NCBI GenBank assembly: GCA_024231375.1
Contig: JAAEQP010001347.1
Location: forward strand, 1-22,119
Origin: a bacterium
Lineage (GTDB): Bacteria; Hydrogenedentota; Hydrogenedentia; Hydrogenedentiales; SLHB01
Length of the DNA: 22,119 nt
Reading direction: 5' to 3'
Both the position numbers and the translations under genes were made by a program. Shown piece after piece: positions 8,135 through 14,239 of this stretch. Every line of letters begins with the position of its first letter. Position 1 is the stretch's first letter. The notes under the pieces were generated by a model. That model did no database searches. It had not been told where the DNA came from and saw only the letters and a list, made by a program, of their open reading frames with translations.

Positions 8135-8140
8135 AGTATA
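8135..8140 (-). promoter_or_regulatory. Possible -10 element upstream of leuC
   Basis: The minus strand reads TATACT about 86 nt upstream of the leuC ATG, in the 121-nt gap after the GGDEF gene. No good -35 is visible, so this is weak. Confidence 0.3.
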
Positions 8141-8170
8141 GCAAATTGCGGCTTCTCGACTCGACTCCAC

Positions 8171-8842
8171 CTACGCGTTGTACTTGCGTAACAGGTCGTC
8201 CAGCGCTTCGCGAAGCAACCGGGCCTCACCCACGCCTTCGCGTTTCGCAAGGCGCGAGAGGCCGTACAACTGCCCCTGGGCGTAGTGGCTCGTCTTGGTG
8301 ACCATCTTCTCCTCGCGCGCCAGGCACACCTTATTGCCGCCTTGGTCTTTCGCGCGATAGAGCGCTTCGTTCACCTTGCGCACCACGTCCTGCGGCCCAG
8401 CGCCGTCCGCCGGATACGCCGCCACGCCAACCGTGATTCGTGCCTCCAACGTCACCGTCTTACCTTCACCGGCAGACACCTCGCGCTCGCCCTCAAACCC
8501 GCTGCGTGCCTGTTCCAACGTAAGGAAGGCGTCTTCCTTGTCCACACCCGGCATCACGACGGCGAACGCGTCGCCGCCATACCGGAACACGGCGCCGCAC
8601 TCGGCGAACACCTCGGACAGATGGGCCGACAGCGCCACCAGCACCCCGTCGCCCGCCTCGCACCCATAGGTCTCGTTGAGCTTGCGGAACCGGTCGATGT
8701 CGATAAGGCCCACCGAGCACTCGCCGCCCAGCTTTTCCGACTGTCCGATGCCGGCCTCAAAGGCCAGGCTGAACGCATCGTACCGGTCCAGCCCGGTGAG
8801 TTCGTCGTGGCCTTCCAGCGTACCATGCAGTGCGTCGCTCAT
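8171..8842 (-). CDS. Degenerate GGDEF-domain protein with ribbon-helix-helix-like C-terminus
   Basis: Residues about 13-175 of this 223-residue protein are a GGDEF (diguanylate-cyclase-like) domain. It has [12 protein letters not shown], the metal-site region [16 protein letters not shown]...GD, the signature at 89-93, and the closing [13 protein letters not shown]. The signature is GGDAF: the fourth residue, Glu in active enzymes, is Ala, so cyclase activity is doubtful. Residues about 180-221 ([20 protein letters not shown], then [19 protein letters not shown]) look like a CopG-type ribbon-helix-helix unit, which normally dimerises and binds DNA. There is no membrane segment or sensor domain. 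The ATG at 8842 has GGAGG 8 nt upstream; a GTG at 8857 would place that ribosome site inside the gene. Palindromes in its upstream region could be its own operator. Confidence 0.8.
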   Translation of the reverse strand: MSDALHGTLEGHDELTGLDRYDAFSLAFEAGIGQSEKLGGECSVGLIDIDRFRKLNETYGCEAGDGVLVALSAHLSEVFAECGAVFRYGGDAFAVVMPGVDKEDAFLTLEQARSGFEGEREVSAGEGKTVTLEARITVGVAAYPADGAGPQDVVRKVNEALYRAKDQGGNKVCLAREEKMVTKTSHYAQGQLYGLSRLAKREGVGEARLLREALDDLLRKYNA

Positions 8843-8873
8843 GATCGAGCCCTCCACTTATATGCGGCTTTAT

Positions 8874-8910
8874 GCATACATTGGACAGCCTATGTATGCC
8901 ATAATATGGC
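8874..8910. promoter_or_regulatory. Two palindromes upstream of the GGDEF/RHH gene (possible operator)
   Basis: GCATACA (8874-8880) and TGTATGC (8893-8899) form a 7-bp inverted repeat with a 12-nt spacer. It abuts GCCATA-A-TATGGC (8898-8910), a 6-bp palindrome with a one-base centre. Both lie in an AT-rich patch 32-68 nt before the ATG, where a promoter would be expected. Confidence 0.5.
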
Positions 8911-9126
8911 TAATATTTCAAGTTTCGGCATGGTTTTCCTTGAATTCAGCGGGCAAGCGTGGCCCCCGCCTGAAACGAACTCGCCCCTCGACGTTAGATT
9001 CATGGTACAGTCTGGGGAACTCTGGCCATGGGCCGGGGATGAATGGCTGAGCAATGAAGTGCAGGCAGGTTGGGCGCAGCCCCTGTTGGGCGTGTCTAAC
9101 TTGCTATGGAGTAACAGATTAGACTT
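8911..9126. other. Divergent intergenic stretch
   Basis: This stretch separates the minus-strand GGDEF gene and the plus-strand Skp-like gene. Apart from the palindromes next to it I see no gene or clear repeat. Confidence 0.5.
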
Positions 9127-9528
9127 ATGAGAGCCAATTGTTTCCATGCAGTATCTCTGGTAGTGGCCGTCCTCATCGGTTTCGCCGCGGCCGCGGAACA
9201 GATGTCCATTCCCAAGACTCAGATTGACGAGAAGAAGATCTTTTGGGGGTCGTCGGCAGACTTTTCCAACCCGGCGGAAGTCAACTACGAGAAGGTCGTC
9301 CAGGCGACACCTGAGTACAAGGCCCTGAAGAAGAAGAAGCTGCAACGCGGCACGGGCAAATACTGGATCCTGATGACCCAGGCCAGCGAACGCAGTGTGA
9401 AGGCCATCCGGTCCACCGGCGAGAAGCAGGGATACGATCTCGTGTGTTCCGCGGGGTACCTGGGGAGTCTGGACCCGGCCGTTCCGGCGGACGACATCAC
9501 GAAGGATGTGCTCAAGGCCGCCAAGTAG
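9127..9528 (+). CDS. Small secreted protein, short Skp/OmpH-like
   Basis: This 133-residue protein starts with a signal peptide (hydrophobic core VSLVVAVLIGFAAAA, likely cleavage near residue 23). The mature part has NYEKVVQATPEYKALKKKKLQ near the middle and GEKQGYDLV...LDPAVPADDITKDVLKA at the C-terminus. That order recalls the periplasmic chaperone Skp/OmpH, where a Y/V-x-K-V start and an ending of the kind GYDLV...DPxxDITDxVIKxLN bracket a long coiled coil. Here the coiled coil is almost absent, so a chaperone clamp could not form as in Skp. The resemblance is from memory of the family and is moderate. The ATG has only a weak, distant GGAG. It lies 78 nt upstream of a thioredoxin-fold gene. 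Confidence 0.6.
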   Translation: MRANCFHAVSLVVAVLIGFAAAAEQMSIPKTQIDEKKIFWGSSADFSNPAEVNYEKVVQATPEYKALKKKKLQRGTGKYWILMTQASERSVKAIRSTGEKQGYDLVCSAGYLGSLDPAVPADDITKDVLKAAK

Positions 9529-9606
9529 CATTCAGGAATGCTGCGACCCTTCCTCCCGTTTCTCCCTTGAGAGCCTATATGTACTGCCAACGAAGGAGAA
9601 GTGACC

Positions 9607-10176
9607 ATGCCGCGACCCCCGATTCTACCCACCATTGACTGGCGCGCCGTGTTTGAGGGAGGCGATGATTTCGCGTCCTGGTTGAAGCGGGGGGAAAGCC
9701 CTGAGAACCAGAGCCGCATGGAGACCATCCGTGCGGACTTGGCGATCGAGCCCCAATGGCAGGCCTTTCTAACGGCATTGCCGAGACAGGTCCGCGTGGT
9801 CGCCATCGCCGAAGATTGGTGCGGTGACGTGGTACGGCACGCGCCCGCCATGCAGAAACTCGCCGATGGAGCGCCGAATCTGGAGGTCCGCTACGTCTAC
9901 CGGGAAGACCATCCCGATGTCTTCGCGCGATTCCTCACCAACGGGGGCGAGGCCATTCCAAAGTTCGTGTTTCTCAGCCAGGACTTCGTGGAATGCGGGA
10001 GTTGGGGTCCCATGCCCAGCCAATGTCGCGAACTGATCGCCCGCGGGAAGGCCTGCGGTGACGTGGGCGCTGCGCGAAAGAAGGTGTCGGGCTTGTACGA
10101 GGCCGACTCCGACCAGCGGTACGTGCTGCGTGAGCTGCTGCAGTTGGTGGACATTGCCGCCAGCACGGCGCCGTAG
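9607..10176 (+). CDS. Thioredoxin-fold protein with single-cysteine WCGD motif
   Basis: This 189-residue protein has a thioredoxin-like core: a strand VRVVAIAEDWCGD at 62-74, a helix after it, a strand LEVRYVYREDHPD, and the cis-proline site EAIPKFVFL (Pro118). The active-site motif is WCGDVVRHAP. Only Cys72 is present where ordinary thioredoxins have CxxC, so a classical dithiol mechanism is unlikely. A monothiol, bacilliredoxin-like or binding role is possible. There is no signal peptide, so it is cytoplasmic. The ATG at 9607 is chosen over GTG 9601 because AAGGAG ends about 8 nt before the ATG. The tRNA-Sec gene follows downstream on the same strand; whether this gene helps selenium metabolism is open. 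Confidence 0.8.
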   Translation: MPRPPILPTIDWRAVFEGGDDFASWLKRGESPENQSRMETIRADLAIEPQWQAFLTALPRQVRVVAIAEDWCGDVVRHAPAMQKLADGAPNLEVRYVYREDHPDVFARFLTNGGEAIPKFVFLSQDFVECGSWGPMPSQCRELIARGKACGDVGAARKKVSGLYEADSDQRYVLRELLQLVDIAASTAP

Positions 10177-10240
10177 CAGGGCGATTCCATCGATCTGATC
10201 CCTTCCGGCCGATTAAGCCATTCCATATCACGGGCATAGG

Positions 10241-10292
10241 CCTGTCAAGGACAGGTCTCTCTTGACACACTGTGCCCGGAATTGGATATAGT
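10241..10292 (+). promoter_or_regulatory. Hairpin and putative sigma-70 promoter for selC-selA
   Basis: A small inverted repeat CCTGTC-AAG-GACAGG (10241-10255) is followed by TTGACA (10262-10267). GATATAGT follows at 10285-10292, giving a -10 hexamer at 17 nt (GATATA) or 19 nt (TATAGT) spacing. Transcription would start about 40 nt before tRNA-Sec. The hairpin plus the pyrimidine-rich TCTCTCTT after it might also end the upstream transcript. Confidence 0.5.
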
Positions 10293-10342
10293 GGCGTGTC
10301 TGGGCGTCTGGCGTATTCCGCGGTCGCCCTCGGGCGAGTTGG

Positions 10343-10437
10343 GGAGGTGACAGGGGCCCGGTGGCTCCCGCGGTCTTCAAAACCGTTTGCGCCGCTTAAC
10401 GGCGGCGGGTGGGTTCGACTCCCATTCACCTCCGCCA
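10343..10437 (+). tRNA. selC: tRNA-Sec (UCA anticodon)
   Basis: The 95-nt sequence folds as bacterial tRNA-Sec. The 8-bp acceptor stem is GGAGGTGA with TCACCTCC, with discriminator G and an encoded CCA. The T arm is GTGGG-TTCGACT-CCCAT. The D stem is an extended 6 bp (GGGGCC/GGCTCC) with a minimal CGGT loop. The anticodon arm GCGGT-CTTCAAA-ACCGT carries TCA at 10377-10379, and there is a long GC-rich variable arm. The 8+5 layout with a UCA anticodon is diagnostic of the tRNA that inserts selenocysteine at UGA. It ends 35 nt before the selA ATG. Confidence 0.96.
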
Positions 10438-10472
10438 CTTTTTCCCCTGTTCCCCGGGAAGGGAGAGGATCC

Positions 10473-11906
10473 ATGGCCCAACGAAGGCGCAAGAACGCGG
10501 CCCAATCCGCCGACCCACGGCAACACCTCGCCTCGGTTTCCGCTGTGCTGGAACACGATGCGATTCGGCTGCAGGTAGAGCAACGATCCCACGACGTGGT
10601 GGTCGATGCCATTCAGCAGGTGCTGGACGCGTACCGGGCACAATTGACGCCCGAATCCCAGGCACCGGACCTGGACACTCTCGCGGCCGAGGTCGTTGGC
10701 GCGTTGGACGAATCCGAACTGGACGCCATTCGCCCCGTCGTCAACGCCACGGGCATCATTCTGCACACCGGTCTTGGTCGTGCCGTGCTGCCCCAAGACG
10801 CAGTCGACGCGCTGGCGGGCGTGAACCGGTGCTGCAATCTTCAGATCGATCTCGAAACCGGACTGCGCGGTAAACGCAACCACGTGACCGAACAGTTGCT
10901 GTGTCGATTGACGGGCGCCGAAGCCGCCTTAGTCGTCAACAACAATGCCGGTGCCACGCTGCTGCTCCTGTCCGCTCTGTGCAGCGGGAAAGAGGTAGTG
11001 GTGTCGCGCGGACAACTCATCGAAATCGGCGGCTCCTACCGGTTGCCGGACTGCATCCATGCCAGCGGCGCGCAGCTTGTCGAGGTGGGCACGACCAACA
11101 AGACGCATCTCCGGGATTACCGTGCGGCGGCTACACCCGAAACCGGCGCCCTCATGCGTGTGAATCCGAGCAACTACCGCATCGTTGGATTCAGCCAGGA
11201 TGTGCCGACCCGCGACCTCGTGACGTTGAAGCAAGAACTGACCGAAGATCCCGAACACGCAGACCTGATCGTCATCGACGACCTGGGATGCGGTGCCTTG
11301 GTCAATCTGGAGGAGTACGGACTGCCTCACGAGCCAACCGTGCCCGACAGCGTAGCCGCGGGCGCGGACCTGGTCTGTTTCAGCGGCGACAAGCTCATCG
11401 GCGGTCCCCAGGCGGGCATCATCGTAGGACGCAAGGACTTGGTGGATCGCGTCCGCAAGCATCCCCTGACGCGGATGCTTCGCGTGGGCAAACTGACCGA
11501 CATGGTGTTGGAGCACACATTGCGGCTCTTCCTGCATCCCGAACGCCTGCGCGAAGCCAATCCGACCATCCGCATGATCACGCTGCCGGTAGACGGTCTG
11601 AAGAAACGGGCGAACGCCTTGAAACGGAAGTTGGACCGGCTCGACGCACCGCTGACGGTCGGTATCGCGGAAGATGCTAGCGCCGTGGGCGGCGGTTCGC
11701 TACCGGGCACACCGATACCCACGTTCGTGGTGAGCGTGCGCGCGGACGGCATGACGGCGGACGAGCTGAGCGCCGCCCTCCGCCGCCACGAACCGCCCGT
11801 AATTGCACGCATCAAGGATGACGACGTGCTGCTCGACATGCGCACGCTTATGGACGGCGACGACCAGGCGGTGGTGGCTGCGTTTGAGTGTTTGTCGGGT
11901 GAGTAA
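10473..11906 (+). CDS. selA: L-seryl-tRNA(Sec) selenium transferase
   Basis: This 477-residue PLP enzyme converts Ser-tRNA(Sec) to Sec-tRNA(Sec) using selenophosphate, in the cytoplasm. Visible family features are RPVVNATGIILHTGLGRAVL (87-106), the VVNNNAGATLLLL segment, GGSYRLPDC and VGTTNKTHLRDY. The PLP-binding lysine Lys307 lies in FSGDKLIGGPQAG. The open frame extends upstream through the tRNA-Sec gene to 10272, but those codons are tRNA sequence. The ATG at 10473 has GGGAGAGG just upstream and gives the normal SelA length. The gene sits between selC and selD and completes the enzyme set for making Sec-tRNA. Confidence 0.97.
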   Translation: MAQRRRKNAAQSADPRQHLASVSAVLEHDAIRLQVEQRSHDVVVDAIQQVLDAYRAQLTPESQAPDLDTLAAEVVGALDESELDAIRPVVNATGIILHTGLGRAVLPQDAVDALAGVNRCCNLQIDLETGLRGKRNHVTEQLLCRLTGAEAALVVNNNAGATLLLLSALCSGKEVVVSRGQLIEIGGSYRLPDCIHASGAQLVEVGTTNKTHLRDYRAAATPETGALMRVNPSNYRIVGFSQDVPTRDLVTLKQELTEDPEHADLIVIDDLGCGALVNLEEYGLPHEPTVPDSVAAGADLVCFSGDKLIGGPQAGIIVGRKDLVDRVRKHPLTRMLRVGKLTDMVLEHTLRLFLHPERLREANPTIRMITLPVDGLKKRANALKRKLDRLDAPLTVGIAEDASAVGGGSLPGTPIPTFVVSVRADGMTADELSAALRRHEPPVIARIKDDDVLLDMRTLMDGDDQAVVAAFECLSGE

Positions 11907-11937
11907 GCGGGACTGAAGACCCGCCTGCGGCGGGCGA

Positions 11938-12067
11938 GCCCCTCACCCTGCCCTCTCCCGTTGGGAGAGGGTAAGAGAGACGCGCTGGCCGGGGCGGGTC
12001 TGGAGACGTTCGGTCAGTAGAGTGGCTCGGTCAGAGCGCGGCCAAGAGACCGCGACCGGCCACAACG
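11938..12067 (+). repeat. Composite palindromic repeat between selA and selD, copy 1
   Basis: The unit has a CCCTCACCCTG-CCCTCTCCCG/GGGAGAGGGTAAGAG palindromic head (11940-11976). A tail follows with GGAGACGTTCGGTC, GTGGCTCGGTCAGAG and CGACCGGCCACAACGG. Head and tail recur together after selD. It fills nearly the whole selA-selD gap. Confidence 0.8.
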
Positions 12068-12093
12068 GAGTAGTCTGCGAGTGAGGAGGACGG

Positions 12094-13749
12094 ATGACGA
12101 TTGACATGTCGCGGCGGCGTGCCGTGATGGACCGATCCCAGAAGTTGGGGCACTGCATCTGCAACCCGAAACACCCGTGCCCGTGTCCGCCGCTCATCGA
12201 ACAGAACGTGTGCCCGTGCGCGGGCGAACGGTTGCCGGTGAAGCAAGGCCAGGTAGCCCTGACCCGCCACGTGCGCAAAGCCGGGTGCGCCTCGAAAATC
12301 GGACAGGCCGATCTGCTCAGCATCCTGAGCGGCCTGCCTTCGGTCACCGATCCCAATGTGCTCGTTGGCACATCGGCGGGCGACGACGCAGGGGTGTACA
12401 AGCTCGACGACCGCAATGCGTTGGTCCAGACCGTGGACGTGTTCACGCCCTGCGTGGACGACCCGTATCTGTTCGGCCAGATCGCCGCGGCCAACTCGGT
12501 CAGCGATGTGTACGCCATGGGCGGGCGGCCCATTTCGGCCTTGTCCATCATCGGATTCCCCATTGACGAATTGGACGGCAGCATCATGCAGCAACTGCTG
12601 CGGGGCGGCATCGACAAACTGGCCGAAGCCGACTGTTCCGTGATTGGCGGCCACAGCATCAACGACGAAGAGATCAAATGCGGGTTCGCGGTGACGGGTC
12701 TCATCGATCCGTCGAAGCCCGTTCAGCGCGACACGGCGCGTCCTGGTGATGTCCTCGTGCTTACCAAACCGCTGGGCACCGGCATGGTGTCGTTCGCGGC
12801 GCAACTCGGGTTGGTCAGCGACGACGTCCTCGCCGAAGTGGGCGGATGGATGGCGGCCCTGAACCGGGACGCCGCGGAACTCATGCTCACGCACGATGCC
12901 CATGCCTGCACGGACGTGACCGGGTTCGGCTTGGCCGGACACCTGGTCTCCATGGTCCGCGGTAGCGGCGTGACGGCCGAGATCGATTTGTCAGCGGTGC
13001 CCGTGTTCGGCATGGTGCCCGAATGCATCCAGCACGAAGTATTCGGCGGCGCGGTAGACCGCAACCAGGCCTACGCCATGGGCTGGGTCTCCGCGCCGGA
13101 GGCCGACGGAACCGGCCTGCCGGTGCTGTACGACCCCCAGACCTCGGGCGGCCTGCTCGTGGCCCTGCCGGAAGAACGGGCGCGGGCCTTCGTGGACGAC
13201 ATGCAGCAACGCGGACACGACGCCGTGGCCGTCATCGGCCGCATTGCGGAAAACGAGCCGGGGCGTGACGGGCTGGTGCGTGTGGTGAACGCGGAACTGG
13301 GTCGGTTCGTAGGACTCCGGGAACCCATGGACCTGTCGAAGAAACGCGACATACCCGCGGACGAACCGGCCGCGGTTGAATACGAAGACGTGCCGTGTTG
13401 TGAAGACCCGCCCGACCTTGGCCCAACACCGGTGGCGCACACAGCGACTCCCGAAACCATCACCCAAACGGAGACCTCGCAGATGGACGATCCATTGGGA
13501 ACCTTCAAACAGTTCATGGCCGAGGCCAACAAGCCCGGCCGCATCGATGCGCGGGCCAAGAAGCTCATGGCCATCGTGCTCGCCATCGCCCACCATTGCG
13601 ATCCGTGCCTGAAGATCCATCTGCAGGGCGCGGTGAAAATGGGGATTCCAAAGGAAGAGATCGACGAAGCCGTGGCGCTCGCGGTCGAGTTCGGCGGATG
13701 CACGTCCATGATGTTCTATCGCGATGCCTGTCAGGAGCTCGGGTTGTGA
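12094..13749 (+). CDS. selD: Selenide, water dikinase fused to Cys-rich N-terminus and AhpD-like C-terminus
   Basis: This 551-residue protein makes selenophosphate from selenide and ATP. Residues about 55-400 are SelD: TRHVRKAGCASKIGQADLL with catalytic Cys65 (matching E. coli Cys17), GDDAGVYKLDDRNALVQTVD, AANSVSDVYAMGG and GGHSINDEEIK. The second SelD cysteine of the E. coli GCGCK motif is Ser67 here. Residues 18-46 are a Cys-rich segment (GHCICNPKHPCPCPP...NVCPCAGE) with six cysteines, possibly a metal or selenium site. After a linker with VPCCEDP, residues 464-551 form an AhpD/carboxymuconolactone-decarboxylase-like domain with CDPCLKIH (Cys502, Cys505, His509), a peroxidatic-type CxxC. 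The frame is uninterrupted, but an internal ATG at 13483 with GGAG upstream could also yield the AhpD part alone. GAGGAGGA precedes the main ATG. Confidence 0.93.
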   Translation: MTIDMSRRRAVMDRSQKLGHCICNPKHPCPCPPLIEQNVCPCAGERLPVKQGQVALTRHVRKAGCASKIGQADLLSILSGLPSVTDPNVLVGTSAGDDAGVYKLDDRNALVQTVDVFTPCVDDPYLFGQIAAANSVSDVYAMGGRPISALSIIGFPIDELDGSIMQQLLRGGIDKLAEADCSVIGGHSINDEEIKCGFAVTGLIDPSKPVQRDTARPGDVLVLTKPLGTGMVSFAAQLGLVSDDVLAEVGGWMAALNRDAAELMLTHDAHACTDVTGFGLAGHLVSMVRGSGVTAEIDLSAVPVFGMVPECIQHEVFGGAVDRNQAYAMGWVSAPEADGTGLPVLYDPQTSGGLLVALPEERARAFVDDMQQRGHDAVAVIGRIAENEPGRDGLVRVVNAELGRFVGLREPMDLSKKRDIPADEPAAVEYEDVPCCEDPPDLGPTPVAHTATPETITQTETSQMDDPLGTFKQFMAEANKPGRIDARAKKLMAIVLAIAHHCDPCLKIHLQGAVKMGIPKEEIDEAVALAVEFGGCTSMMFYRDACQELGL

Positions 13750-13787
13750 GGAGACGTCTTCCTGCAGATGGGTCTCTGTGGAAGCAA

Positions 13788-13946
13788 GACCCCTCACCCT
13801 GCCCTCTCCCGTGGGGAGAGGGTAAGAGCCCCCCTCGACCCCGCCATTTCAAGGATACGCCGACCGGGGTGGGGATTGAGACCTTCGGTCGTGGCGTGAC
13901 CTCGCGGTCACGTCGGTGGCTCGGTCAGAGACCAGCCACAACGGCA
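13788..13946 (+). repeat. Composite palindromic repeat, copy 2
   Basis: It has the same head as at 11938 (perfect CCCTCTCCC/GGGGAGAGGG centre). The tail has GAGACCTTCGGTC, GTGGCTCGGTCAGAG and CCAGCCACAACGG, with an insertion of unrelated sequence between head and tail compared with copy 1. Confidence 0.75.
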
Positions 13947-13972
13947 ATGATGTTGCTCTTTGACGACTCTTC

Positions 13973-14012
13973 ACCCCCTCTCCCCACGGGAGAGGGTTGG
14001 GGTGAGGGGTCT
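13973..14012 (-). repeat. CCCTCACCC palindromic head, minus orientation
   Basis: This is a head-only copy. On the minus strand it reads GACCCCTCACCCCAACCC, then the palindromic CTCTCCC core. It differs from the other copies at the CCAA position. Confidence 0.75.
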
Positions 14013-14033
14013 TCCTCCGTCTTGACCTGTCTC

Positions 14034-14126
14034 CGGCCGAGCCACATTCGACGGTCCAAGGTCTCCGGACCTGCCGTAGCCACAATCTTACCCTCTCCCC
14101 ACGGGAGAGGGCAGGGTGAGGGGTCC
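14034..14126 (-). repeat. Composite palindromic repeat, inverted copy 3
   Basis: The head at 14086-14126 is the exact reverse complement of the head at 13788-13827. The tail at 14034-14073 matches GGAGACCTTGG...GTGGCTCGG in reverse. Copies 2 and 3 could therefore form a large hairpin or recombine to invert the DNA between them. Confidence 0.75.
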
Positions 14127-14239
14127 TTTCGCAGCCAAGCCGCGGTGACTCGCTCAACCGCTCGATCGCCGAGGAGTACCCTCAGGTGAGCCGGGCGCAT
14201 CCAGGCCTGCTCCGGCCCAGTCAGAATCCCGAGGTGCTG

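Larger units (their letters stand above)
13750..14239. other. Gene-free repeat block between selD and selB
   Basis: These 490 nt contain three palindromic heads and two tails of the composite repeat, two of them facing each other. I see no gene here. Confidence 0.7.

Noticed and set aside
10272..10472. N-terminal extension of selA
   Set aside because: The codons correspond to tRNA-Sec and its promoter; the ATG at 10473 has a proper ribosome site.
12991..13797. 268-codon minus-strand frame
   Set aside because: It is the antisense shadow of selD.
13747..13810. UGA at the end of selD as a Sec codon
   Set aside because: A weak hairpin can be drawn (GCAGA/UCUGU), but the AUGGC loop is absent, the following frame runs straight into a palindromic repeat, and the AhpD-like domain is complete before the UGA.
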